Positions 44,313-54,671 of a stretch of 60,000 bases of DNA are shown here, piece after piece. The DNA is from Polytrichum commune. Its lineage: Eukaryota > Streptophyta > Polytrichopsida > Polytrichales > Polytrichaceae. The stretch spans positions 3,166,501 to 3,226,500 of the forward strand of contig OX485807.1 in NCBI GenBank assembly GCA_950295325.1, written 5' to 3'. Positions within the stretch are counted from its first letter, which is position 1; each line of letters opens with the position of its first letter. The translations under genes and the position numbers were made by a program. The notes below the pieces were generated by a model. It saw only the letters and a program-made list of their open reading frames with translations. It searched no databases and had not been told where the DNA came from.

Positions 44313-45139
44313 AACCACTAACCGTGCACTATCAATGTTCATTCAACTTTTGCTAGAGGCGTTACAAAAGAAGCTCTTTTTTTTGGCAAACACGACTGTT
44401 GGACGTTGTTGGCTTTTAAGCCTCATTTCTTGTTTTTTCTCAACCTTATTTTATGTTGGGCATTCTGGTTTTTCTTTCTTCTTCAGTTCTACTACCTTCT
44501 CCTTTTCAAGCTGCTTCCAGATTTTTTCATCATTCTTCGCTTTTGCAAGGTTTGCTCTTCTTTGCTTCTTCTCTTCTTGCTTGTTAAACTCATCTTCCAA
44601 CTCGTTTGCAACTCTTTGCCTTTCCAAAGTATATGTTTGTGAAGTTAAGCATTTCCCACGAGGATTCAATCTTTTAGGATTCTTAGGTTTTCTTCTAGAA
44701 GCTTTAGGGAATGAAGGAATCTTCAAGATGTTGGAAAGGTCTTCTTGTTGATGGACATTGTTCCTGTAACAACATACAAAATCGAATATTTGAAAATCAA
44801 TAATGCTTGTAAAAATTGAGAGGTTGACACACTAACATACATGACATACAATGAAGCAAAAATCAAGTTTACATAATCAAATTGAAAATATTGTCTTACT
44901 TGTCATTGGAATTTGACGAGAAAATTGATCCACCTTGGAGCATCAATATTGTTTGTTTGATGCTCATTCTCTTTGCATTTGCTTCTAAATCTTGAAATGT
45001 AGCATTTTTGAGCTCCCACTTCAATTTCCTTAACTGTTCAATCATAAAAGATTCAAAATTAACATGGAAGCACGGAGATTGGACGGTCAGGATTAAAAGT
45101 GAACGGTGAAGTGCACGGTAAAGTGCACGGTTAGTGGTT
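44313..45139. mobile_element. Possible 827-bp element bounded by perfect 18-bp inverted repeats
   Basis: AACCACTAACCGTGCACT (44313-44330) is repeated perfectly in inverse orientation at 45122-45139. Beside the right copy GTGCACGGTAAAGTGCACGG is a tandem of the same motif. The segment holds the two-exon gene described separately. No target duplication was found, so the exact ends and the class of element are uncertain. Confidence 0.5.
44451..45045 (-). CDS. Two-exon gene, 152-codon basic coiled-coil protein, possible transposase C-terminus
   Basis: Exon 1 (45045-44900) reads MIEQLRKLKWELKNATFQDL to SSNSND; the donor is AA/GTAAGA at 44899 and the acceptor TTACAG/G ends at 44764, giving a 136-bp intron. 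Exon 2 (44763-44451) continues in frame KNNVHQQEDLSNILKIPSF and ends ELKKKEKPECPT. Joining restores one uninterrupted 152-codon frame. The protein is Lys/Glu-rich with a likely coiled coil from about residue 95 (VANELEDEFNKQEEKKQRRA). The order LSN-LK-P, RLNPRGKCLTS, then a charged helix resembles the C-terminal tails of some Tigger/CENP-B-type transposases, but no catalytic domain lies upstream within the unit. It may be a captured tail of such a gene or a longer gene whose 5' exons are missing. The start codon is the first Met of the conserved-looking part; the frame is open further upstream into the inverted repeat. Confidence 0.55.
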
Positions 45140-46271
45140 GTGAGCGGTAAGTGGCCTATGTACGATATGTGTGATATACAATTGCAAGTCATTGAATGGT
45201 TGCATAACCTCCAGGGTGAGTGTTTTAGATGGTGTTTACTATTGCACAACTTCAGTGTTGAAGTTTGGTTGTGATCTCATTTGTCAAGCCATCAAGGAGT
45301 GATTCATTGGCTTTAGATGTATTACCATTGTGCTTAAATTCTTGCTTAAATCTATAGTCTCTTTACCTGAGGATTGATCGGGATATCATTTTATATTTGA
45401 ACTATGGTATGTGGTGAATGAGTATGATTGACTTGTTCTCTTGTGAAGGAAGCTAGAGCGGTTGAGCTGGTATTTTATGTGCATACATTATCAAGAAGTG
45501 AATCCTTAATTGTGGTTGCTATCTTGCCTTGGATGCAGAATCCCTGTCCAGACTATGATTTAAACTATAGTCTTGTTGAAGATGAACTCATAATGTAATC
45601 TCTTGTATGTTGGAACTATTGTCTAGGTATATATTCTAATTACTTATTTTTGTTTTTGGCACAAACTAAATATTCTAATTACTTGTTGACTTTGGGAAAC
45701 ATCAAAGTATGTGGGCTGATCTCATGAAATGAATTTTGTGGAAGAGGAGTGATCCTTTGATTCCAGAGTAATAAGTCACATGGTTGTGGTTTTGAAATTT
45801 GCAGATAGTAGACGCAATGTTTCAAATGCCATTTGTGCATTATGTCTCTTGATTGAGATACCGTGGGTGAATGTGATATGCATTGAAGTTGTAGTAGCTT
45901 GGAGAGAAAGATAAGGTGTCAATGGTTAAGAAATCCATGCAAGAGTCTAAGTTTGATTGCAAACAATAGCCTCTTTCTCATATGGACTCAATATCATAAT
46001 GAAATTGTATGTGAATGACGAATCGCTTGGCTGACCAAAGGAGGCTAGCTTGACAAGGCCATGGATTGTCCTTGAATGTGAATCCCGATTTCTAAGACTT
46101 GAACGAGCAAGAGGAATCTCTAGTTAGCCCCATGAGACTAAAGGAGTGAAATAGAGCCTCGATGAGAAAGAATCGTGTTCCAGATTTGTGAGGAATCGTG
46201 CAGTATGATAAGAAGCCAGAAACTTGGGATATAACTGGACTTGAAACACAATTACTAGGCTGATAAATTAT

Positions 46272-46317
<46 letters not shown>

Positions 46318-49260
46318 AGTAATATGCCTTGATTAGCCTTTGTCTAATATTTCAAAAGGAGAAGGCTAATAACTTAAGAATCTTCAACGGTCTCAACAAT
46401 AATGGTTCAAAATCTCAAAGTCTTCACCTTACTAACCTTTGACAAAAATCAAGATGGAAGTTGAAAGGCTAGCTAGGGAAGACCATTGTTTGTAAGGGTA
46501 AAATAACCTTTGCAGAAAGGAGAGTTGATGCTTGGGTGCTGAACACTGGTAAGTGTTGAATACTTATACGAATGTGATTAAGTTGCATCGATGTATGTCA
46601 AGTATAAATTTGTATCATTTTAACCACGATAGTTAATACAAATAGATAATAAGCTTGGAGAGCTACAAGTGTTTTAAAAACTAAGTTGTGTTATGGAAGA
46701 AGCGATTATATTCGATCTTAGATTAAAGAGGTGGTATAAATGAATGAAGACTATGCCCTTAGTAGTGGTATGGCATGTTGTCTTAAGCGATGGATACTTG
46801 TTACAAACAATTGGCGAGGAGGTAAAGACAAGTGCCTGATATTATAATTTAATTAAGAATGAATTTAAGGAAGATTGAAAACCATATGTGGGTGACCACA
46901 CTATAAGTTCAAGTTATAATAAAATGATTGATTAATTCAAGATTATAAACCACACCAAAGTGCCCTTGGCTTTGGTAAAGAGACAAAAAATGTGATACTT
47001 ATTGCAAGACTATTGTCGATGGTTGTGCCTATGATCGCGCATTGCACAAGGTCCAATTAACATGAACTTATTGCCATAAGATTGCCCGGGTAAATATTAT
47101 GAGATTGAGTGACTGTCACAAATTGCATGTACTATGATTGAGAGACTTTTAAATCCTCATACTTAAATGAACAGATTGTCAACCCAAAATCCTGAATAAA
47201 TTGGATTAAAATTTAAAATGTCCTAATAAAACTTATCTGAGACACGGAGACGATATAAAGATTACATTTTAAGTGTTCCTTGAGTGTTTCCCTAGGTTTT
47301 TTCCTATCCAAAATCTAAACTACATGCTTCTTTTGGTCGAATCAACTTATTTTTACCGTTTTCCATATATCTACCTTATCTTGAGAGGTGTATAGCCATA
47401 CTTGTAGTTAAGAACGGACACCAAACAAAACACATGTCACAATAAGATTGGACCATATTTTTCAATATATACGTCCCTCATTCTAGGCACAACAATTAAT
47501 ATGATTGTAAAGGATCTATATGATCGCTTAAAGAAGAAAGAAATTCTTGACTATCCTCTTTTACAACTTTTGTACTTTAGTGTCATTTTTGTAGTTCAAA
47601 ATGGCAATATTTGTAATTCACAATTGCTAATTGCATGATACAATTTTTGAGCCAATCCAACACTCAATTTTGGTTGTGAAGTTTGGAGTATCCACATTAA
47701 GGCCACAAACCTCATATCTGGAATCAACATGATCAGAATCAATTAAAAACGATAAAGAAATACCAAAAAATGTGAAATTTTTCTTCCTTTCACCACGTTT
47801 GCATCTCAAGGCTGATCCTACAACTGAAAATGATAGTCCTCGTAATCATAGTTGCTAACTGGATGAGACACTTCTCGAACCAATCCAACGGTCAAATTTG
47901 TTTGTGAACTTAAGATTCCTATCTCAGGGCCACACATAACTTATATGTTGTAATCGTGCATATTCCATTTAGGTTGAAATGTCACATACATGTGCCTCTT
48001 ACCACATGACATTACTAAGCAACTACGTGATGGTAGGTTTATAAATAAAGAGGTTGTGGTTAAAACACTATTATCATTTACAACTAATTGTCGAAGAGTT
48101 CACAATACACAACATAAGTGCTCCCCATAAACAAGAGATCCCAAACTCATGAGAATTATGCCCACGTGACACCTTGTCCCATGGAACGCAACCAAGGAAT
48201 TGTGTAATGTTATGCAAGTTGGAACAAGAAAACGGTAGAACCGTGAGGCTTTGTCATTTCTTATGAAAGACTACAATTGTAGCTATACACTTTGCTCATG
48301 CCAGCCCATGGCTATTTACTATACCTATAACCAACTATAATCAATTAGAATTTTTTTTCAATACATTTTAGGGAACAACTATAATTAACTATATTCAAGA
48401 ATTACTATAGTTAACTACATTTTTTGGCAAGTCAAATTGCACAACTATAGTTACGAAAGGCAACTAGTTAACTAATAGTTGAATTAGTTCATTAATTGTC
48501 CAAGGTATGCAAGCTTGCATCATCCATGTTAAGCAAACTGGACCAAAAATAGCCAAAACAAGTAACATCCAAGTGTGAACACAAAGTGGTTAGGAAATTT
48601 CGTCTTGAAATATAGAAGTTGATGCATAGTCTCTGTCCTACAGACAAAGCCAACAAAAGGATATGATTTTGAAGACCTTATCTTGCATCATGAGAAACCA
48701 TCATCAACATAAGACCAACGGGCTCTCATTCATGCCAGTGATAAACACGGACGTTCCTTTTTCTTTTCTTTTCTTTATTTTCGGAGATAAACCTAGAAAT
48801 GCTCTTGGCAAGTGGTGAAGGGCTTTGGACTGACATGGGGGCCAGTGAGGGGAGTGGACTGTGGAGTGCCGGGGAAGAGAGAGAGAAAATGATGTACAAT
48901 GTACGTGGAGTGTACATTTGAGGGAGGGGGGGGGTGTTGCTTTTCTCACCTTATGATAGTTCTCAAACCACCTCCTCTTTGCGGCGCCCACCCCAAGGCC
49001 TTCTCCTTACTTAGAATTTCTTATCTTACATGCCCTCCTTTGAGGTCAATACTTGTAATCATTACCATGCTACATGTACTTGGTATGTACATTCCTCCTA
49101 TTGGCACTCGATCTACAAAAGTATTGCCCATTTAAAACAATCAATCATTGAGAGGGTGGACCTAATACGGTTACTTACCCTAATTGGACACCACTAAGGT
49201 AGTAGCTGGCCCGAGTGTTACTCGGTTAGTTTCCTTGATCGGATCCCGGTCTTTGATAGG
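45140..49260. other. Long AT-rich stretch, no gene recognised
   Basis: Contains a (TTG)n run at 46275-46317 and a cluster of AACTATA/TAGTTAACTA motifs at 48320-48480. A partial dispersed repeat copy lies at 47395-47540 (ACACATGTCACAATAAGATT then GGACCATA). No exon chain or TIR pair was recognised. The frames of 60-95 codons at 47627 and 48704-49135 have no features. Confidence 0.45.
46275..46317. repeat. (TTG)n microsatellite
   Basis: About 14 units. Unlike the similar run at 11523, no SINE body adjoins it. Confidence 0.9.
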
Positions 49261-49264
49261 TGTG

Positions 49265-49675
49265 TCGTTAGGTGTGCATCAAAGAACAAACACCATAACG
49301 GCACGTGTTTAAAAGAGATTGGACTACACCTTCAGATTTTGACTTACTACTCCACACTCAAGAGTGAACACAAGTGGGAGGACCTATGTATTTACTCAAG
49401 AAATCAACAAATATGCATTTCTAATCACCACAAACTAAATCATGTGTCGAGGTGTGTTGTTTATGTGTGACTTTGTTATGTTTTAGTGTTGTTTGGTAGT
49501 GGTGGTTGGTACTCTAGCTGCAGTGACACACGATCGCTATTTACACGACAGGAGGTATGATTTTTGGCTAATGCTTCATTGTCGATTTTGCTAATGCAAT
49601 ATAAATTTGTTGTGTAAATCCAACTAGTAGAAGTTGCAAAATTGAAAAACAAATTGAACAACACCCGCATACCTC
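49265..49675 (+). repeat. Dispersed repeat, AGAAGTTGGAGAA family, long copy
   Basis: GCACGTGTTTAAAAGAGATT, GTGGGAGGACCTATGTATTT, GATTTTGCTAATGCAATATA, GTGTAAATCCAACTAGTAGA and AACAACACCCGCATACCTC define the most complete + strand copy; the inverse of 52690-52280 follows the same order. Confidence 0.65.
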
Positions 49676-50110
49676 AGGTATTTGAGGGGCAGGGCTAGAC
49701 ACCCACCTCTTCGAGTTGGGCCCTCACGAACATTACTTACCCATGATGAAACGTAATCAATTATATTACATCAATTATATTTTGTTAAGACGATTTGACC
49801 CTGAAATTAGTATCGATTGAAAATTTTTGAGCTCCCAAAATGCTAGGTCTTCTGATGGCACTAATTTCATAGTGTAAAGAAATTTAGTATCACCCTCACT
49901 AGTTTCCCACATGCACTATTAGCCCATCCTCGGTAAATGGCATCATCAGTGTAGTAGCCGGAATAAAAAAAAAGGGTTGACAATGGCTGTGGAAATGGTT
50001 TAAGTTTGGCGTTACATGAGAGCCTGTGAATTAGGAAAAAAGATCAATGACATACTTCTACGAGAGGTTAGGGATCCTTCAAGAAATATTTTTGGTAAAT
50101 TGTGTTAAGT
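49676..50110. other. AT-rich spacer, no gene recognised
   Basis: No repeat pair or protein motif was seen. Confidence 0.4.
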
Positions 50111-50114
50111 AGAT

Positions 50115-50475
50115 GGCAGTCCCTATTCAACCGAGTTAGCTAATATGAAGAGTATAATTCTACGAAGAGCACAAGCGAAGCGTGTGAAATTGTTAGGAAA
50201 GGAGGAGCCAATCTTTATTATTGAGCTAGCATGGCAATTGAAAGTCCATGAAAAACCAACCGCAATGGTGGGATGCTAAAAAAATGATTTGGCAAAGTCT
50301 TATTGAGTATGCTAGAATTTTATGGGACACTATGTGCAAAGAAGCAGATAGAGAGGTCATTTAGGATGACGTGATAGGCATCTATGACAACACTTGGGGA
50401 AGAAAGGAACTTCTCTACCACATAGATAACACTAGAACCATGCATTGGGACATTGCACTGTCAAAAACCCACTAA
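50115..50475 (+). pseudogene. Coding-like relic, unidentified
   Basis: One frame reads SIILRRAQAKRVKLLGKEEP then IFIIELAWQLKVHEKPTA; a second frame continues at once with QWWDAKKMIWQSLIEYARIL, WDTMCKEADREVI, DDVIGIYDNTWGRKELLYHI and DNTRTMHWDIAL with only one stop. The continuous sense across a single frameshift and the Trp-rich segment suggest a former protein gene, most likely from a mobile element. I do not recognise the family. Confidence 0.4.
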
Positions 50476-50919
50476 CGAAAACCCTTGCAATTAGTGAAAA
50501 CCGCACTTAATCCTAAATGCACTGTATATCAAGGCTTGAAAAAAATTAAGTGTGTCTTGATACTCTTTGATTCATTAGGCCATGTGACCTCAAGTCCTTG
50601 GAGGTCGATCCTCCATGGATATCTTCACACAAAATATTGCCTCATGACACATTGAATATAGATATGAACATGATCCCCATCAACAACCTCGTCTATAGTT
50701 ATCTAATCCCCATGAAAGGAGAACTTTGGTACTAAGTCTCAAAGCCCGTATCAAACACTAAGATAGTCGAATACTACAAGAGGTCCACTAGATAAAATTT
50801 GTTGTAGTTTAGCCGTTACGCCGTTTCGCCAAGTGGCGTCTCCTCAACGTGCGATATATCGTCCGTATGTTGTTGGGCGTGCCGTTAGGAGTGTGCCAAA
50901 TGATCTCCGATTTTAATGT

Positions 50920-51080
50920 GGTCCACACTATTCACATCACTATACCCATATTAATTATCTCCAAGTCACCCCTAGATGGCAACCAAAGACATGGGCCACT
51001 TGGTGCTACACTAGTAGTCCGCAAGACCACTCTAATCAACACGGACCATCGATTTTCGTGCTAGATAAAATAGTGTAGTC
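50920..51080. repeat. Dispersed repeat, CTTGGTGC family, copy 4
   Basis: GTGGTCCACACTATTCACAT, CACTTGGTGCTACACTAGTA and AATAGTGTAGTCGCC follow the order of the other copies. The outer ACACTATT and AATAGTGT are inverted and may be its short termini. It ends about 18 bp before a GGATTC MITE, as copy 1 does. Confidence 0.6.
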
Positions 51081-51097
51081 GCCTCATGGAGGGCCAG

Positions 51098-51332
51098 GGA
51101 TTCGTGGTGTCTACGTAAACTCATCCGTTGCGAAGGTGAAAACACAATGAATTATATTTACAGACGTAAATGACTAATTCTGGATGATTGGACTTTGGAA
51201 ATAGAGTCAAAGACCCAAGATTTGTCTATGAAGTCGAATTGGAAAGAATTGGCCCTCAATCTTGTAGGGAATGTTTTATACTAGAGCCCCTTCATCCAAA
51301 ATCGATGGGTTTACACAGACACCACGAACCCC
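51098..51332. mobile_element. MITE, GGATTCRTGRTG family, copy 3 (best preserved)
   Basis: The left end GGGATTCGTGGTGTCTACGT (then AAACTCATCC) and the right end, on the other strand GGGGTTCGTGGTGTCTGTGT (then AAACCCATCG), form TIRs of about 30 bp with few mismatches. About 235 bp, non-coding. Confidence 0.8.
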
Positions 51333-51905
51333 AAGTCCTTATGAAGATTACCTTTTGAAAGGAAGGTATTATTCAGTGTTGGTCTTAGCATATAGTATTG
51401 ATATCGACATCAATAATGGTATCAAAAAACCTATCCCTGATACGAGTAAAAATTTGATATTTGGTGAGTATGTCAAGGGCAAAGAATCTTTGTATATTGG
51501 AAAATTTGAGAGAATGGTATAGTTTAGGTCAACGCCATTCTAAACCATATTGGTACCAAGTGGATGTTGTCTAGGTATGAATGTTCTTGCTTGGTATATA
51601 GACCCAAATGGTATTGAGAACACAAATACCGCCATATTACCATAAAAGTGTCAAATTCTCATTATAGATACCTGAATGGTATTAAAAAAGACACACCGAA
51701 CTAGTTCCTTAGACTGAAACATGGTAGGAATGAATAGTGTAAGGGGAACAATCTCCCATATAAGTTGGTGAACTAAACACACTGATATTTTTTTTGTTTT
51801 TTGTTTTGCTTTGTGTATGTAGCCAACCTTGGGAGAGAGTCGCACTTCAAGCTTGGTGGAGTGCGAATACATTGAAAGCCAAAAACAAAACTACAATGTC
51901 ATCTT
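51333..51905. other. AT-rich spacer, no gene recognised
   Basis: The 83-codon frame at 51271-51522 starts inside the MITE and has no recognisable features. Confidence 0.4.
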
Positions 51906-51908
51906 GGT

Positions 51909-52177
51909 TACCGTAGTACCATAGCTGGTTCGTTCAAAAACAATTCTAAAAATAAAAAACGTAAAAATTATGAAATTATGAAGACAGAAAAACGAAAATA
52001 AAATAAAATAAATTTTGCAATCTTTTGGTGTTTCTAAGCCATTTAAGGTCATTTTTACTGATTTTTTTGCTAAAAATGAAAATTTAGAAATTCAGTTTTT
52101 TGAGAGGCGAACCTTATTTTTTCAAAATAAATAAATATTCGTTCGCCAGGGGACGAACCAGCTATTGTGTTACGGTA
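51909..52177. mobile_element. TIR element, about 269 bp, ATAGCTGGTTCGT ends
   Basis: The left end TACCGTAGTACCATAGCTGG (then TTCGTTC) and the right end, on the other strand TACCGTAACACAATAGCTGG (then TTCGTCC), pair with few mismatches over about 27 bp. The interior is AT-rich and non-coding. No target duplication was resolved and no second copy was found in the window. Confidence 0.7.
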
Positions 52178-52279
52178 TCTCCTTCTCCAAGTAGGTAGTA
52201 TACTTTTGGAAAGCTCTTAGCTTCGGAACTTCCAGTGTTATGCCTTGTAAAACCCATACCTATCACAAGAAGGTTCAAG

Positions 52280-52690
52280 AGTGAAAAGTATGTCCATTGA
52301 CATTCATGGACAACCAATTCGTTATTGGACACTTGTCTTCTTACGCATATGGGGTGTTCTTTGGTTCATTTTTCATGTTCTCCAGCTTCCACCAATTGGA
52401 TTTACGCAAAATCAAAAACTCGTGTTGCATTAGCGAATCCATGATGAAAATTGTATCGGAAATCAAACCCCCCTTGATGAGTTACGAATATCATAAGGTT
52501 GTGTTTGTCGTTTTCTTAATCGAATACATAGGTCCTCTCAATTCTATTCAATATCGAGTATGGAGAAATCAATAAAAAAAAATTGAAGATGTAGTCCAAT
52601 CTCTCTTAAACATGTGTCTTTATGATAATTGTTCTTTGATCCTCACGCAACCACACAACAATCAGATACAAGGGTCCCATTAAGGGAAAA
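52280..52690 (-). repeat. Dispersed repeat, AGAAGTTGGAGAA family, minus-strand copy
   Basis: TTTTTCATGTTCTCCAGCTT, GGTCCTCTCAATTCTATTCA, GTAGTCCAATCTCTCTTAAA and TTTGATCCTCACGCAACCAC match 28770-29110 in the same orientation. The 92-codon frame at 52297-52575 lies within it and is interrupted by stops in the sister copy, so I do not treat it as a gene. Confidence 0.65.
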
Positions 52691-52716
52691 GTACCCAAAT
52701 AACACCCGTGCATACG

Positions 52717-52884
52717 TAATAGCCCACCCACACTTACTGGTGCGGGCGGGCCACCGGTGAAGGGTTCCTACCAGCAGGGGCCACTTTTAGAGCTGGTTGA
52801 GCTAGTGAGAGCCACTGGATGCAACCACTGTTGGTACTCACCGTTCACTGGTGGCCCGCACCAGTAAGTGTGGGTAGACTATTA
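52717..52884. mobile_element. GC-rich foldback MITE, 168 bp, possible TA duplication
   Basis: The left end TAATAGCCCACCCACACTTA (then CTGGTGCGGG) and the right end, on the other strand TAATAGTCTACCCACACTTA, pair over about 45 bp with a small indel. If the element starts at ATAG, TA flanks both sides. Related smaller foldbacks are at 6846 and 7730. Confidence 0.8.
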
Positions 52885-52889
52885 GTTGT

Positions 52890-53440
52890 GATGATATAAG
52901 CGCATGCCCCCAAGGATGACTGTAAGTCATAAGTTGAATCTATCCGTTGAAAGTGCACATGAGGACATAAGTTATAACACAACAAACAAATCCCAACGAA
53001 CGACTTCAAGACAATGATTTGATGGAGGTTTCGGTGTGTGTTGTCGTGCGTAAGTTAATTTGTTGCGAGGGCCCCCCTCGCGGCCCATCTGACATAAAGG
53101 TTTAGTCCTTGAATGGGGAAAATCCATTTGGGCAATAGGAAGCCGCCACTTGGCGCGCCGGATGAAATTTCCCCGTGCCCGAGGCTTAACAAATAAGGAG
53201 GGGCAAGCTAGAGAGCACCGTTCGTACTGCCCTGGATAAATAGATTTTCTTTTGGCAGGGAATCGGAAAGTGCACCGCCTTTCCTGCCCTGCCGTCCTCC
53301 CTCTCACATGCCCAACTCCACTTCACTTACTGCACTTCTAATTCTACATCTTCAAAAGAGAAAACACCCACCGAGTTTTACTTATGGTGGAGTTACAATA
53401 TTAGGGTCCGGGTCCAAGAAACTCGAGGTCCAAAGCACCT
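52890..53440. other. No recognisable gene
   Basis: The 111-codon minus-strand frame at 52972-53307 is Arg/Pro-rich with no domain I can name; it may be chance in a locally GC-richer stretch. Confidence 0.35.
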
Positions 53441-53447
53441 CTTAGGG

Positions 53448-53783
53448 CCGGTCACACGAGGTCTCAAGTCCCACACATGTTGGCGAGCCTCAATAAATCA
53501 TTGAAATATGGCTAATTATCAGTGCAGTCGGATCTTGATTATTTTATGCACGAATGTTCACGGGACTCGTGTTGGTAGTTGGGTCTGGCTTTTTGCTTGA
53601 CCCAACTCTCAACACAAGTCCCAAGCCTCACCTCCAAAAAGTGTTGCCATGTCATGCTTGGGACTAAGGGCTTGGGACCCAAGGTAAAGTGGTCAGTCCC
53701 AAACTCCATGTTCTCAACGGTTGAGATTGCACAGATTGATCTCAAGTGACTTGGGACTCAGGACGTGGGACCGTGTGAACCGG
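53448..53783. mobile_element. MITE, CAYGGGGTCTCAAG family, copy 2 (inverted relative to copy 1)
   Basis: Outer ends CCGGTCACACGAGGTCTCAA and, on the other strand, CCGGTTCACACGGTCCCACG are imperfect inverted repeats. The interior CTCAACACAAGTCCCAAGCC and ATGCTTGGGACTAAGGGCTT correspond to inverted parts of 21762-22123. The flanks show no clear duplication. Confidence 0.65.
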
Positions 53784-53804
53784 ATCTTAATGGGCCTTAC
53801 TTTT

Positions 53805-53829
53805 GGGGTTTAGGGTTTAGGGTTTAAGG
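53805..53829 (+). repeat. Interstitial telomere-like repeat (TTTAGGG)n
   Basis: GGGGTTTAGGGTTTAGGGTT followed by TAAGG gives about three units of the plant telomere heptamer, too short for a telomere. It lies about 20 bp downstream of a MITE end. Confidence 0.85.
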
Positions 53830-54122
53830 TTCAAACTAGGTGAAGTAATTTCTTAACTAGGGGCTAATTGAGTTTTTTTGTTGGGGAAAGTGATGCCACA
53901 TTAGTGCCAATTCCTTCACTTATATTGGACCTAGACCCAACTATGAACTCTTTGATTCCAAAAATATGCTATTGACTAATATGATCACTTGATTTTGGAG
54001 TTTCGTTGATCTTGAATCCTAGTGTAGGTAAATACAAATGTAGTTTAAGGTATGTGGGCCTTATGTGTACACGTCTTTTGATCATACACATATGTTTTGA
54101 GTAGTATCGTACAAGTAACTAT
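53830..54122. other. AT-rich spacer, no gene recognised
   Basis: Nothing beyond ordinary AT-rich sequence. Confidence 0.4.
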
Positions 54123-54221
54123 GGGCCCTAGGAATATACCCATGGAATGTTGGGAGCTCTGTTTGAATTGGAGTCTCCTTTCGAATGATTTGTGCATCCC
54201 ATGCTTATATTCCTAGGGCCC
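54123..54221. repeat. Short foldback, 99 bp, GGGCCCTAGGAATATA arms
   Basis: GGGCCCTAGGAATATA (54123-54138) is perfectly inverted at 54206-54221, and the pairing continues with CATGGAATG / CATGGGATG a few bases further in. It could be a tiny MITE; a hairpin RNA is also possible. No duplication was resolved. Confidence 0.7.
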
Positions 54222-54671
54222 ACAAAACAAACGCACATTGCTTAGCAATGTTATGTATATGGCAACACTTGTGGTTATAATAGCATACATTAAAAAGATA
54301 CATGTTACGACGAGCTTGAGTTTTGTGCACACACATCATTCTAAGTCTTGGCGATGCACTCTTTAGTAGGATAATATATAATGTGCATGCTTCAACTTCA
54401 AATCAATATCCCTATTTATAGGAAATAATTGCAAGAAAAACAAGAACATGCATACTCGCCCTCAAATGTATATACGAGTCCAAAATATATGCACTTACTC
54501 ATGGTTGGAATCCTAATTTTTCATTTGTCACCCATATGTCGGGCCTCTTGTATTTTTATTATTTGGAAACATCACACACTAACCCAGATTACCATACAAA
54601 CTTTACATTCAACAATATCCCTCATATGTCTATGTTGCCTGGGACTTTTGTGCACCCTCATGGGTAACTAA

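Noticed and set aside
44335-44751. 138-codon + strand frame, Phe/Ser-rich
   Set aside because: It is antisense to the Lys/Glu-rich exon 2 of the two-exon minus-strand gene; its Phe/Ser/Leu bias is what the complement of Lys/Glu codons gives.
52297-52575. 92-codon + strand frame
   Set aside because: It lies in a dispersed repeat; the sister copy at 28.8 kb has stops in the corresponding frame.
53805-53829. A chromosome end
   Set aside because: Only about three heptamer units, with ordinary sequence on both sides.
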